From Nostoc sp. NIES-3756 (lineage in GTDB: Bacteria; Cyanobacteriota; Cyanobacteriia; Cyanobacteriales; Nostocaceae), in assembly GCF_001548375.1 (NCBI RefSeq), contig NZ_AP017295.1, forward strand, positions 1,426,001 to 1,490,000: a DNA stretch of 64,000 bases, given 5' to 3'. A program made the position numbers and the translations under genes. The stretch's first letter is position 1; every line of letters starts with the position of its first letter. This document shows positions 38,524-48,249 of this stretch, piece after piece. Under the pieces are notes generated by a model. The model did not search any database and was not told where the DNA came from. It saw only the letters and a list, made by a program, of their open reading frames with translations.

Positions 38524-39166
38524 AAATCCTGTATGGGGTTTTAAGGTTGGTAGATTTAGTACGTCAAGCTGATTTCCTAAGCAGTAGAAACAACCTGATC
38601 TGAAGTTATCTATTATGTTGCCCTAAATAACTATCTAATGTATAGATATTTGTTTATAGATTCTGTAAATGTTGAGTTTGCCGTCATTCATAGTAATTTC
38701 AAATTACGTAATATTACGGTTGGCATTATTATAATAATTGTAAAATGTTTAATTGTTTTTATGTGCTGTACCGTATATCTCTGCATACTTGCGTTATTTA
38801 CTTCATCTCTAATTTTCCATAGCAAAGGGTGGAGAGAGCGATCGCTGTGACTTTAACAATAATAAATTCGATACAATTATCAAAAAAGCTATAAAAATTA
38901 GTTTTGCCTTTTTTAATAAGATTCATTTTATATAAGAAACTAAATTTTTTTGAGAAATTTTTGATATAAAAACTAAGTTGATAATTAATTGCTAACAAAA
39001 GCTGAATATGACGAATGTTATCTACTCCAACTATATTTTTTCTGGCAAAATTGTTATTTTCTTAAATGCTGAGTTTTATTTTCTTGTAAGTAAAAATTTA
39101 CTTCAATCTTAGCTATATTGAAGATACATATAACTTAGCTCCGTATCTAAACAAGCAACGACCAAG
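38524..39166. other. Intergenic region without convincing gene
   Basis: This 643-bp AT-rich stretch lies between the divergent GGDEF-EAL gene and arsM. A 70-residue hydrophobic plus-strand frame at 38638-38850 (ending GWRERSL) is possible but lacks a Shine-Dalgarno or recognisable family, so I do not call it. The last 150 bp must carry the arsM promoter. Confidence 0.45.
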
Positions 39167-40135
39167 ATGACCTATTTAGAAACAGCCGCACAATTTTACA
39201 GCGAAGTTGCCCAAACACCAGAGGTGGGGCTGTGTTGTGTTCAAAGTACCCCTTTGCAACTGCCAGGGCTAAAAATTCCTCTGCCTATGCAGGAAATGAA
39301 CTACGGTTGTGGAACTACAGTTCATCCTACGGAACTTGCAAAGGAACCCACAGTTTTATATGTTGGTGTGGGTGGTGGCTTGGAAGCCTTACAATTTGCT
39401 TATTTCTCTCGCCGTCCTAGTGCTGTAATTGCCGTTGAACCCGTGGCCGCGATGCGAGAAGCAGCTGCACGTAACTTAGAAATGGCGGTGGCGGAAAATC
39501 CTTGGTTTGAAGCTAGTTTCGTGGAGATACGCGAAGGCGATGCTTTTAATCTACCTGTAGCTGATGCCTCAGTTGATATTGTTGCACAAAATTGTTTGTT
39601 TAACATCTTTGAGCCGGAAGATTTAACCCGTGCATTAAAAGAAGCATATCGGGTATTAAAGCCTGGTGGACGTTTGCAAATGAGCGATCCTATTGCAACT
39701 CGTCCCATCCCTGCACATTTGCAACAAGATGAACGGTTACGCGCTATGTGCCTATCAGGCGCACTTACCTACGAAGAATATACTAACCGCATAATTGCTG
39801 CTGGTTTTGGTCAAATTGAAATTCGCGCCCGTCGTCCCTATCGCTTACTTGATACCCAAACTTATAATTTAGACACACATCTACTTTTAGAAAGTCTTGA
39901 TTCTGTATCATTCAAAGTGGCTATTCCCGAAGATGGCGCTTGTATTTTTACCGGAAAAACAGCAATTTATGCTGGTTCCGAGTCATTTTTTGATGATGCG
40001 GCTGGGCATATCCTACAACGTGGCATTCCGGCAACCGTATGTGATAAGACTGCTGCTAAACTAGCAGTTATAAAGCCAACAGAAATAATAATTACTGATT
40101 CAACTTGGCATTATAGCGGTGGTGGTTGCTGTTAA
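39167..40135 (+). CDS. arsM: Arsenite S-adenosylmethyltransferase of the arsenosugar pathway
   Basis: This 322-residue protein binds SAM (VLYVGVGGGLEALQFAYFS; VIAVEPVAAMREAAARNLEM) and carries the Cys pair GLCCVQ near the N-terminus and the C-terminal GGGCC, plausible arsenic ligands. In the arsenosugar family ArsM methylates As(III) toward dimethylarsinous species, which ArsS then uses. The YRVLKPGGRLQMSD and EEYTNRIIAAGFGQIEI blocks are typical. It is the first gene of a three-gene operon (arsM-pit-arsS) with short spacers of 15 and 28 bp. Confidence 0.9.
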   Translation: MTYLETAAQFYSEVAQTPEVGLCCVQSTPLQLPGLKIPLPMQEMNYGCGTTVHPTELAKEPTVLYVGVGGGLEALQFAYFSRRPSAVIAVEPVAAMREAAARNLEMAVAENPWFEASFVEIREGDAFNLPVADASVDIVAQNCLFNIFEPEDLTRALKEAYRVLKPGGRLQMSDPIATRPIPAHLQQDERLRAMCLSGALTYEEYTNRIIAAGFGQIEIRARRPYRLLDTQTYNLDTHLLLESLDSVSFKVAIPEDGACIFTGKTAIYAGSESFFDDAAGHILQRGIPATVCDKTAAKLAVIKPTEIIITDSTWHYSGGGCC

Positions 40136-40150
40136 TTTATACTCCTGAAA

Positions 40151-41110
40151 ATGTTGTTAATTAGTCTATTTATTGCTACCCTGTTCCTGGCGTATGTCAA
40201 TGGAGCTAATGATAATTTTAAGGGTGTAGCTACGCTGTTTGGTAGTCGGACAACTAGCTATCAAACGGCGATTTTGTGGGCGACTTTCACGACTTTTGCA
40301 GGTTCGTTAGCTGCTACTTATTTAGGCAGGACGATAGTTACACAATTTACTGGTAAAGGTATATTACCAGATGCGATCGCCAATGCTCCAGAGTTCCATT
40401 TAGCAGTAGCGATCGCCTCTGCATTAACTGTACTGATTGCTACTATTTTCGGATTTCCTATCTCTACATATCAGAGCTTAATAGGTGCGCTGTTTGGTGC
40501 TGCATTAGTAGCTCATGGATTTAAAGTCAATTTCGCTATTTTAGGCGTTAGTTTTATCTTACCAATATTTTTAAGCTCTATTATTGCTATTCCTTTAAGT
40601 GCAGGAACTTATAGTTTAATTGATTACATCAAAAATCGCTTACACTGGCAAGCAAACCAGACAATTATGAATATATTACACTATACAAGTGCTGGTATAT
40701 TCAGTTTTACTAGAGGCTTTAATGATACTGCTAAAATTGCTTCTTTAATTTTAATTATTGATTATTTTTCTGTAGCTGGGGCAATGATTACCATAGCGAT
40801 GGCTATGGGACTTGGTGGTTTACTCAACTCTCAAAAAGTTGCCGAAACCATGAGTACAAAAATCACATCTATGAATCGGACTCAAGGACTATCTGCTAAT
40901 ATAATTACTAGTATTTTAGTGATTTTGGCAAGTATTTATAATCTCCCTATATCTACAACTCAAGTCAGTGTGGATTCTATTTTTGGTGTAGGCATAGTTG
41001 GAGGCAAAGCTAATAATTTAGTTTTTGCTCAAATTCTGTTAGCTTGGATTTTTACCCTTCCCGTTGCCACTATTATTGGTGGTATAACTTTTAGACTATT
41101 ACAAGGATAG
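40151..41110 (+). CDS. Pit-type inorganic phosphate transporter in the arsenosugar operon
   Basis: This 319-residue membrane protein belongs to the Pit (PF01384) phosphate permease family: the signature GANDNFKGVATLFGSRTTSY near residue 18 and the second FSFTRGFNDTAKIASLILII. About eight to ten hydrophobic helices are visible. The position between arsM and arsS suggests a role in movement of arsenate, phosphate or an arsenic-containing product; which is not fixed by sequence. Shorter than the 400-500-residue Pit proteins of other bacteria. Confidence 0.85.
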   Translation: MLLISLFIATLFLAYVNGANDNFKGVATLFGSRTTSYQTAILWATFTTFAGSLAATYLGRTIVTQFTGKGILPDAIANAPEFHLAVAIASALTVLIATIFGFPISTYQSLIGALFGAALVAHGFKVNFAILGVSFILPIFLSSIIAIPLSAGTYSLIDYIKNRLHWQANQTIMNILHYTSAGIFSFTRGFNDTAKIASLILIIDYFSVAGAMITIAMAMGLGGLLNSQKVAETMSTKITSMNRTQGLSANIITSILVILASIYNLPISTTQVSVDSIFGVGIVGGKANNLVFAQILLAWIFTLPVATIIGGITFRLLQG

Positions 41111-41138
41111 AATTATATTTTATCAGGAGTATTTATCA

Positions 41139-42134
41139 ATGACAATCACCATTAATACAAAAGTTACAAATTTCAAATCTAAACTAGATACTCCTTTAAC
41201 TAAACAAGAAATTAATGTTTTACAAATTAATTTAGGTAAACGTTGTAATCTTGCTTGCACCCACTGTCATGTCGAAGCTGGGCCAAAACGCACCGAAGAA
41301 TTATCGCCAGAGACATGTCAACAGTTAATCGAGTTAATTGATAGATTTCCCCAAATCCAAACTGTTGACTTGACAGGCGGCGCACCAGAGATGAACTATG
41401 GATTTAAGCCATTAGTAGAAGCTGCACGCCAACATGATAAGCAAGTAATTGTCCGCTCGAATTTAACTATTTATTTTGTTGATGGGTTTGGTGATTTACC
41501 TGAATATTTTGCAAATCATAAAGTGAGGATTATTGCTTCTCTGCCTTGTTATCTAGCAGACAACGTTGATAAAATGCGAGGTACAGGTGTATTTGATGAT
41601 TCCATTAAAGCCTTACAATTGCTCAATCAAGTTGGTTATGGGCGTAATCAAAATTTAATTTTAGACTTAGTTTATAATCCCCAATTACCCACAAGTGAAA
41701 AATTTTCTTTAACGCCTGATCAAGTGAAATTGGAAAAAGACTACAAGAAATTTTTACAAGAAAAATTTGATGTTATCTTCAACAATCTTTTTACTATTAC
41801 TAATTTACCAGTTGGGAGAACGAAACTTCACTTAGAACGCAAAAAACTGCATACAAGTTATTTACAGTTTTTAGAATCACATTTCAACCCCCAAACAGTA
41901 ACAAATTTAATGTGTCGCAATCAATTGTCTGTGGATTATTTGGGCAATATATACGATTGTGACTTTAATCAGATGATGAATTTACCAGCAAAAACTGGTA
42001 GTGGTGATAGTTTGACTGTGGCAAAGTTACTCGAATTTGGCAGTTTAGATGTAATTGATGAAATTCAAACTGCTAATTATTGCTACGGCTGTACGGCTGG
42101 TTGTGGTTCTAGCTGTGGTGGTACTTTAGTTTGA
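41139..42134 (+). CDS. arsS: Radical SAM arsenosugar biosynthesis protein
   Basis: The 331-residue enzyme has the radical SAM cluster motif CNLACTHCHVEAG (C-x3-C-x2-C, near residue 36) and a C-terminal Cys-rich end (YCYGCTAGCGSSCGGTLV) likely to hold a second Fe-S cluster, as in SPASM-like proteins. ArsS joins the 5-deoxyadenosyl group of SAM to dimethylarsenic to form a 5-prime-deoxyadenosyl-arsinoyl intermediate of arsenosugars. An AGGAG lies 10 bases before the ATG. The IS982 element follows 13 bp after its stop. Confidence 0.92.
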   Translation: MTITINTKVTNFKSKLDTPLTKQEINVLQINLGKRCNLACTHCHVEAGPKRTEELSPETCQQLIELIDRFPQIQTVDLTGGAPEMNYGFKPLVEAARQHDKQVIVRSNLTIYFVDGFGDLPEYFANHKVRIIASLPCYLADNVDKMRGTGVFDDSIKALQLLNQVGYGRNQNLILDLVYNPQLPTSEKFSLTPDQVKLEKDYKKFLQEKFDVIFNNLFTITNLPVGRTKLHLERKKLHTSYLQFLESHFNPQTVTNLMCRNQLSVDYLGNIYDCDFNQMMNLPAKTGSGDSLTVAKLLEFGSLDVIDEIQTANYCYGCTAGCGSSCGGTLV

Positions 42135-42147
42135 AGTATCTAATGTA

Positions 42148-43109
42148 ACCTGAGTTCGGGATAAGGAAAGGGACAGGTACTAAGCTGAAAATAGCGTTAA
42201 ATCCAGCAACCTGTCCTATGTATAGTTTAGAAGCTTTGTTCTGTCATGTAGATGATTTCTGCCAAGCGTTTGAAGCGCAATGGCACAGAAAGCTATTGAG
42301 TCATGGAGCAATCAAACGCAAGAGAGAAAAAAGCCTATGCTTGAGTGAAATCATGACAATTCTCATCGCTTTTCATCAAAATCACTATCGGGATTTCAAG
42401 TACTTTTATTTAAACCAAGTCAAACAATACTGGAATAGTGCATTTCCAGGATTGCCCAGTTATCAAAGATTTATTGAATGGCTACCATCCACCTTGATAC
42501 CGTTATGCGTTTATTTGAAGCATTGTTTTGGTAGGTGTACGGGTATCGGTTTTATTGATTCTACTAGCTTGAAAGTCTGCCATAATCGTCGGATTTCCAG
42601 GCATCGGGTATTTAAAGACTTAGCCAGTCGTGGTAAGACTTCTGTCGATTGGTTTTTTGGTTTTAAGTTGCATCTTGTCGTCAACGAGTTTGGTCAACTA
42701 TTAAATGTGGCTTTGACTCCCGGTAATGTTGACGACCGCCAACCTGTACATGATTTACTTAGTGGTCTGTTTGGTAAAATCTTTGCCGATAGAGGTTATG
42801 TGTCCCAAAAACTGGCAACTCAACTTTTAAATGACTTCGGCATTGAATTTTTTGCCAAGCCTCGTCGCAATATGAAGAATAACTTGATGCGTCTTCATGA
42901 CAAGCTTTTGTCTCGTAAACGCTCCATTATTGAGACTATTAACGACCAACTCAAAAACATTTCTCAAATTGAGCATTCTCGACACCGTAGTCCCGTTAAT
43001 TTTTGCGTCAACGTTTTGTGCGGATTAATTGCTTATTGTCATCAACCTAAGAAGCCTAGCCTACATCTGGACTGGGTTTTACCTTCTTATCTTTAACCCG
43101 AACTCAGGT
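42148..43109 (+). mobile_element. IS982-family insertion sequence, complete, 962 bp
   Basis: The ends ACCTGAGTTCGGG (42148) and CCCGAACTCAGGT (43109) are perfect inverted repeats, and the 7-bp TAATGTA flanks both sides (42141-42147 and 43110-43116), in line with the 7-9 bp duplications of IS982. The single transposase frame is intact. Confidence 0.94.
42218..43096 (+). CDS. IS982-family DDE transposase
   Basis: This 292-residue transposase has the three acidic DDE landmarks: GIGFIDSTSLKVCHNRRIS, GKIFADRGYVSQKLA and RRSIIETINDQLKN (sequence reads KRSIIETIND). The EIMTILIAFHQNHYRDFKYF N-terminal block is typical of IS982. The frame is intact and fills the element, so it may be active. Confidence 0.92.
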   Translation: MYSLEALFCHVDDFCQAFEAQWHRKLLSHGAIKRKREKSLCLSEIMTILIAFHQNHYRDFKYFYLNQVKQYWNSAFPGLPSYQRFIEWLPSTLIPLCVYLKHCFGRCTGIGFIDSTSLKVCHNRRISRHRVFKDLASRGKTSVDWFFGFKLHLVVNEFGQLLNVALTPGNVDDRQPVHDLLSGLFGKIFADRGYVSQKLATQLLNDFGIEFFAKPRRNMKNNLMRLHDKLLSRKRSIIETINDQLKNISQIEHSRHRSPVNFCVNVLCGLIAYCHQPKKPSLHLDWVLPSYL

Positions 43110-43149
43110 TAATGTAGAAAACTTTGTGATAAAGATATAACAGAAGAAT

Positions 43150-43170
43150 CCCACACCTTCAAGGTGTGGG
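43150..43170. terminator. Perfect hairpin after ilvD
   Basis: A 10-bp perfect stem with a 1-base centre (CCCACACCTT-C-AAGGTGTGGG) lies 15 bp past the ilvD stop. It is symmetrical, so it could act in both directions; only a few Ts follow on the minus strand. The sequence also resembles a dispersed repeat. Confidence 0.5.
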
Positions 43171-43184
43171 AACATCAATTGTTA

Positions 43185-44888
43185 CTAATTAAACAAATCC
43201 AAATCAGTAACAGCACCAACACTACTAGAGGCAACCAATTTGGCATATTTAGCCAGAATGCCTTTTGTATAACGAGGTGGACGGGGTTGCCATTTAGCAC
43301 GACGACTGGCTAATTCTTCCTCGCTGATGTTTAACTGTAGCAAACGAGCATCAGCATCAATAGTGATACTATCGCCTTCCTCTACTAGGGCAATATTACC
43401 CCCAACAGCCGCTTCCGGCGCAACGTGTCCTACTACCATTCCGTAAGTACCACCAGAGAAGCGTCCATCAGTAATTAACCCGACTGCATCCCCTAAACCC
43501 GCACCAATAATTGCTGAAGTCGGGGCTAACATTTCCCGCATACCAGGGCCGCCTTTAGGGCCTTCGTAGCGGATGACAATCACATCACCAGCCTTAATCT
43601 TACCCGCCAAGATGGCATCCAAGCATGATTCTTCTGATTCAAATACTTTGGCTGGCCCAGTAATTACAGGCTTTTTCACACCAGTAATTTTGGCAACAGC
43701 ACCCTCAGTAGCTAAATTACCCTTAAGTATCGCCAAGTGACCTTGAGCATACATAGGGTTATTCCAAGGACGAATGACATCTTGGTTGGGGGATGGTTCC
43801 TCAGGGATATCAGCTAAAACTTCAGCAATAGTTTTACCTGTGATAGTTATACAATCACCGTGGAGTAAACCATGTACCAACAACATCTTCATCACTTGGG
43901 GAATACCCCCGGCTTTGTGCAAGTCTGTGGCGACATATCTACCACTAGGTTTCAAGTCACATATAACAGGTACACGACCACGAATAGTTTCAAAATCATC
44001 TAGATTTAGTTCTACACCAGCAGCACGAGCGATCGCCAGAAAATGTAACACGGCGTTAGTCGAACCACCCACTGCCATAATTACAGAGATAGCATTTTCT
44101 ATGGATTTGCGGGTGATAATTTGTCTGGGTAATAGTTGATGGCGAATTGCTTCTACTAATACTTTGGCTGATTCTTCGGTACTATCAGCCTTCTCATCAT
44201 CTTCTGCTGCCATTGTGGAAGAATAGGGCAAACTCATTCCCATCGCTTCAAAGGCACTAGACATGGTGTTGGCTGTGTACATCCCACCACAGGAACCAGC
44301 ACCCGGACAAGCTTGGCTTTCAACTGCTAGTAGTTCATCTTCATTGATTTTTCCGGCGCTGTATTCACCCACAGCCTCAAAGGAACTAACAACGGTCAAC
44401 TCTTTGCCTTTGTAATGTCCAGGTTTGATTGTACCACCGTAAACAAAGATAGCAGGGATATTCATCCGCGCGATTGCAATCATTGCCCCTGGCATATTTT
44501 TATCACAGCCACCGATGGCAATTACCCCATCCATTGTTTGCCCATTACAGACAGTTTCAATGGAGTCTGCAATCACTTCTCTTGAGACGAGGGAATATTT
44601 CATTCCTTCTGTACCCATAGAAATGCCATCGCTAATGGTAATTGTGCCGAATATTTGCGGCATTGCTCCTGCTAGTTTTATACCTGCTTCTGCTCTTTGC
44701 GCCAGCTTATTAATTCCCATGTTACAAGGGGTAATTGTGCTGTAGGCATTCGATATACCGACAATTGGCTTGTTAAAGTCTTCATCTTGAAAACCTACTG
44801 CTCGTAACATAGCGCGATTTGGCGATCGCTGTACCCCTTGGGTGACAACTTGACTGCGGAAATTTTCTGACGTTGTTTTTTCAGCCAT
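43185..44888 (-). CDS. ilvD: Dihydroxy-acid dehydratase
   Basis: IlvD (567 residues from this start) dehydrates dihydroxy acids in valine and isoleucine synthesis, using a [2Fe-2S] or [4Fe-4S] cluster. Cys ligands lie in [14 protein letters not shown] and [19 protein letters not shown]. The C-terminal [20 protein letters not shown] is typical. I choose the ATG at 44888 ([20 protein letters not shown]) because GGAGG lies 8 bases upstream; a start at 44951 adds 21 unconserved residues. It is divergent from the LysR gene. Confidence 0.95.
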   Translation of the reverse strand: MAEKTTSENFRSQVVTQGVQRSPNRAMLRAVGFQDEDFNKPIVGISNAYSTITPCNMGINKLAQRAEAGIKLAGAMPQIFGTITISDGISMGTEGMKYSLVSREVIADSIETVCNGQTMDGVIAIGGCDKNMPGAMIAIARMNIPAIFVYGGTIKPGHYKGKELTVVSSFEAVGEYSAGKINEDELLAVESQACPGAGSCGGMYTANTMSSAFEAMGMSLPYSSTMAAEDDEKADSTEESAKVLVEAIRHQLLPRQIITRKSIENAISVIMAVGGSTNAVLHFLAIARAAGVELNLDDFETIRGRVPVICDLKPSGRYVATDLHKAGGIPQVMKMLLVHGLLHGDCITITGKTIAEVLADIPEEPSPNQDVIRPWNNPMYAQGHLAILKGNLATEGAVAKITGVKKPVITGPAKVFESEESCLDAILAGKIKAGDVIVIRYEGPKGGPGMREMLAPTSAIIGAGLGDAVGLITDGRFSGGTYGMVVGHVAPEAAVGGNIALVEEGDSITIDADARLLQLNISEEELASRRAKWQPRPPRYTKGILAKYAKLVASSSVGAVTDLDLFN

Positions 44889-44992
44889 TGCTTTACCCTC
44901 CTGCAAAATCTCTGTACGAGTATCATAGATAGACTCTTTTGAGATGTCCAATATATATTTATTTAAAATTGAAACTTTTAAAATATTAAAAA

Positions 44993-45874
44993 ATGGAATT
45001 ACGACACCTACGCTACTTTATTGCTGTAGCTGAGGAACTACATTTCAGTAAAGCCGCCGAAAGACTGCACATAGCGCAACCCCCTTTGAGCCAACAAATT
45101 CAGCAACTAGAAGCAGAAATAGGAGTACAGCTTTTTCACCGCAAAACTAAACGCCAAGTACAACTAACAGAAGCTGGTAAGGTATTTTTACAAGAGGCTT
45201 ATCAACTACTAGTACAACTAGAAACAGCAGTTGCCTTAACTCAAAGGATTGGTAGAGGTCAAACGGGTCAACTGAAAATAGGATTTACTAGTTTGGTAAT
45301 CTACGATTTATTACCCGTAATTTTGCGGCAATTTCGTGAGCAATTTCCTCAAATAGAATTAGTTTTACGGGAGTTAACTACAAGCCAACAGGAGCAAGCA
45401 CTTAGAGATTCCCAAATTCATGTGGGTTTTGCTCACCCACCTTTAGAAGATGACACAATCTCTTATCAATGTATTCATACACAAACCTTAGTTGTGGCGT
45501 TACCGTCAAATCATTTATTAGCACAAACAGAATATATCTCAGTACAAAATCTCCTAGATGAACCTTTGATCATGTTTCCTCGTTATCTAGCACCTGGACT
45601 CTACGACCGCATTATGAGTCTTTTTCATCAAGGAAATATTTCGCCTAACATTACTCAGGAGGCAATTCAAATGCAAACAATTATTGGACTAGTATCGGCT
45701 GGAATAGGTGTGGCAATTACACCATCTTCTCTACAGAATCTGCAAAGGTCTGGTGTTATTTATCGTCCTCTAGTAGAACAAGTACCCGTAATAGAAACTG
45801 CTGTCATCTGGCAGCAAAATAATTTAACGTCCCTTGTAGAGAATTTTTTACAATTTATTCAAAGGCTTATCTAG
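44993..45874 (+). CDS. LysR-type transcriptional regulator
   Basis: The 293-residue protein has a LysR N-terminal helix-turn-helix ([20 protein letters not shown] through [20 protein letters not shown]) and a substrate-binding C-terminal half ([26 protein letters not shown]). It resembles the CatR/BenM-like group. It is divergent from ilvD with about 105 bp between; LysR proteins often control the divergent gene, so ilvD is a candidate target (inference). Confidence 0.88.
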   Translation: MELRHLRYFIAVAEELHFSKAAERLHIAQPPLSQQIQQLEAEIGVQLFHRKTKRQVQLTEAGKVFLQEAYQLLVQLETAVALTQRIGRGQTGQLKIGFTSLVIYDLLPVILRQFREQFPQIELVLRELTTSQQEQALRDSQIHVGFAHPPLEDDTISYQCIHTQTLVVALPSNHLLAQTEYISVQNLLDEPLIMFPRYLAPGLYDRIMSLFHQGNISPNITQEAIQMQTIIGLVSAGIGVAITPSSLQNLQRSGVIYRPLVEQVPVIETAVIWQQNNLTSLVENFLQFIQRLI

Positions 45875-45952
45875 TATTTAATATGAGCAAGATGATTTTC
45901 CCCTGATTACCTAGTAGCTTTTTTTAGAAATTAAATATGATTTTCATATCAG

Positions 45953-46072
45953 CTACGGCACTAAAATCACAAGTGTTTTTACACTTACCTGAGAGAACAA
46001 TTTATGAACATCTTTGTTGTAAATCCGAATATAACCATGTGAGGCAGGGCTACCCACAGACCAAGCCGCCAA
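45953..46072 (-). pseudogene. C-terminal relic of an L,D-transpeptidase (YkuD)
   Basis: Translation of the minus strand gives WSVGSPASHGYIRIYNKDVH and continues KLFSQVSVKTLVILVP to a TAG at 45953-45955. The block matches the YkuD active-site signature (S-H-G-C-I-R, then a N-K/R-D-V segment), but the catalytic Cys is Tyr. Only about 39 residues remain; upstream a TGA (46073-46075) ends the frame and nothing matches the rest of the domain. It is a decayed remnant of a peptidoglycan cross-linking enzyme. Confidence 0.65.
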
Positions 46073-46152
46073 TCAAGGAATACAGAACTGCTACAATTGA
46101 GCCGCATGAAAGCTAACTTAGTATTGATGAGAAAATCAGTGAGTGTGAGTTT

Positions 46153-46833
46153 ATGACAAGTGTAGTTGAATCTCCCCACAGTAGCGAACAAATTGCCGCT
46201 TGGTTGCGGGGGCTACTAACCATAGCTTGGGCTGATGGTAACTTTGATGAACAAGAAAAAGCATCGATAATCGCTCTTACCAAAGATAAATTAGCCCCTG
46301 GCGTTGAATTAGATTCACTAGAAATAATTACACCAGAAGAACTAGCTGCTGTTTTAGGCAAAAATACACCAATTGCAGAGAACTTTTTACGTACAGCAGT
46401 AATAGTAGCGATCGCAGATGGTACATATTCACCTCAAGAAGATGAACTATTGCACCAGTTATGTCAAGCACTAGGCGAACCAGAAGACATACTAGCAGCC
46501 CTACGTGAAACTTTAACGGTTAAAGAACAAGTAAACTCTTCTGCCTTAATCCCACCCCCACCACTTACCCAACCCCATGACGTATTAGATCCCCTCCGTG
46601 ACTGGCTAGATAGGTTAGACATTCAAGACCCCAGAGTTGCTAGGTTTTTGTGTAAGATGATTCCCTCCCAGTGTCCTTTTGAAAGAGATGTAGTCTTATT
46701 TGGGCGTAAAATAGTTCATATTCCGCCATTGTGTAAAATTAATCCCCTTTATGAACAGCTTGTAAGTTTACGCTTCCGCGCGCTCTCTTATTTGGCTGAT
46801 GATTGTAAAGAAGATATTTCGGAGTATATTTAG
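46153..46833 (+). CDS. TerB-like and Mo-dependent nitrogenase C-terminal domain protein
   Basis: The 226-residue protein begins with a TerB-like all-helical domain (AAWLRGLLTIAWADGNFDEQ; ADGTYSPQEDELLHQL) and ends with the cyanobacterial Mo-nitro_C (PF06967) domain (PLRDWLDRLDIQDPRVARFL through CPFERDVVLFGRKIVHIPPL). The name of the second domain comes from a link to Mo-dependent nitrogenase, but its function is not known. No nitrogen-fixation genes are nearby. I find no membrane segment. Cytoplasmic location is likely. Confidence 0.8.
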   Translation: MTSVVESPHSSEQIAAWLRGLLTIAWADGNFDEQEKASIIALTKDKLAPGVELDSLEIITPEELAAVLGKNTPIAENFLRTAVIVAIADGTYSPQEDELLHQLCQALGEPEDILAALRETLTVKEQVNSSALIPPPPLTQPHDVLDPLRDWLDRLDIQDPRVARFLCKMIPSQCPFERDVVLFGRKIVHIPPLCKINPLYEQLVSLRFRALSYLADDCKEDISEYI

Positions 46834-47029
46834 TTATTAGTCATTCGTCATTAGTCCATCATCACAAGACGGTACTCAACACTGGTAAAGAAGACTATAT
46901 AGACGTAACCTGTTAAGTAGAGCAATTAAACAAGCATGTATTTTTGCAGATGCGATGGCGCAAGCGCCCAGCGTAGCTGATCGCACAATGTTAAGCACCT
47001 TTATTATCAATGGGTAAAACTTCCACCAA

Positions 47030-47084
47030 TGAGTAACTAATAACCATTGACTAATGACAAATGACCAATGACTAATGACTAATT
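47030..47084. repeat. Heptad tandem repeat abutting the obg start
   Basis: Copies of AATGACT/AATGACC/AATGACA run up to the base before the obg ATG, so no Shine-Dalgarno can be identified in front of this essential gene. Confidence 0.8.
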
Positions 47085-48113
47085 ATGCAATTTATCGACC
47101 AAGCAAAAATCGAAGTAGAAGCTGGTAAAGGTGGCGATGGTATTGTAGCCTTCCGGCGAGAAAAGTATGTACCAGCCGGCGGCCCTTCTGGCGGTAATGG
47201 AGGCAGGGGTGGTTCAGTGATTTTCGTAGCTGTAGAAAATCTGCAAACCCTGTTGGACTTTCGCTATAACCATATATTTAAAGCCGACAATGGCGGTCGT
47301 GGCGGCCCTAATAACTGCACTGGTGCTTCAGGAAAAGATTTAATTATCGAAGTCCCTTGTGGCACAGTAATTTATGATGCGGAAACAGACGATTTATTGG
47401 GTGATTTAACTCAACCTAATCAAAGGCTAATCATTGCTCAAGGTGGTAAAGGTGGTTTGGGAAATCAGCACTTCTTGAGTAACCGTAACCGCGCACCAGA
47501 ATACGCCCTCCCAGGATTACCAGGGGAAAGAAAGCTGTTACGTTTAGAGTTGAAGTTGTTGGCGGAAGTGGGAATTATTGGTTTACCCAACGCAGGTAAA
47601 TCAACTTTAATCTCATCCTTGTCGGCGGCGCGTCCCAAAATCGCTGACTACCCATTTACCACCCTCATACCCAACTTAGGTGTAGTGCGCAAGCCTACAG
47701 GTGATGGTACAGTATTTGCCGACATCCCCGGCTTAATTGAAGGTGCAGCCGGAGGCGCAGGTTTAGGGCATGATTTTTTACGTCACATCGAACGGACGCG
47801 GGTATTGCTGCACCTAATTGATGCTACTAGTGATGATATCATCCGAGACTACAACACAATTCAGCAAGAATTGCAAGCTTACGGACGGGGTTTAACTGAG
47901 CGAATGCAGATTTTAGCCCTGAATAAAATTGATGCTGTTGACAGAGAAACTGTATATTTAGAAGCACTAGCTACTCAATTAAATCATTTGTCTCACGCTC
48001 CAGTTTTCTTAATTTCTGCGGTTACTCGTAACGGGTTAGAGCCATTGTTACAACAAGTTTGGTCAATTATTGATCAAATTAATACAGTCGAGGAAGTAGA
48101 GGTGTTTAAATAA
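47085..48113 (+). CDS. obg: GTPase Obg (ribosome assembly)
   Basis: The 342-residue GTPase has the glycine-rich Obg domain ([38 protein letters not shown]) and a G domain with G1 [10 protein letters not shown]3 DIPGLIEGA and G4 NKID. Obg binds the 50S subunit late in its assembly and links growth to the nucleotide pool. The short C-terminal tail lacks the OCT domain of some bacteria. A heptad repeat stands directly before the start. Confidence 0.95.
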   Translation: MQFIDQAKIEVEAGKGGDGIVAFRREKYVPAGGPSGGNGGRGGSVIFVAVENLQTLLDFRYNHIFKADNGGRGGPNNCTGASGKDLIIEVPCGTVIYDAETDDLLGDLTQPNQRLIIAQGGKGGLGNQHFLSNRNRAPEYALPGLPGERKLLRLELKLLAEVGIIGLPNAGKSTLISSLSAARPKIADYPFTTLIPNLGVVRKPTGDGTVFADIPGLIEGAAGGAGLGHDFLRHIERTRVLLHLIDATSDDIIRDYNTIQQELQAYGRGLTERMQILALNKIDAVDRETVYLEALATQLNHLSHAPVFLISAVTRNGLEPLLQQVWSIIDQINTVEEVEVFK

Positions 48114-48160
48114 AAAGCGATCGCACCACCAGCACAGCATAGCATCAGGCGATACCTGCG

Positions 48161-48232
48161 GTGGTCACTGAGCCTTGTCGAAGTGTGGTCACTGAGCTTT
48201 GTCGAAGTGTGGTCAATGAGCCTTGTCGAAGT
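48161..48232. repeat. Three tandem copies of a 24-bp repeat
   Basis: Units 48161-48184, 48185-48208 and 48209-48232 read GTGGTCACTGAGCCTTGTCG and then AAGT with two single-base changes. The 72-bp block lies between obg and the convergent reductase gene. Its core (CACTGAGC...TTGTCGAAGTG) is a dispersed motif in Nostoc genomes. Confidence 0.85.
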
Positions 48233-48249
48233 GCTGGCTACGCATTATT

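Noticed and set aside
38638..38850. A 70-residue hydrophobic plus-strand frame in the arsM upstream gap
   Set aside because: No Shine-Dalgarno, extreme Ile/Val/Cys bias typical of AT-rich random frames, and no recognised family.
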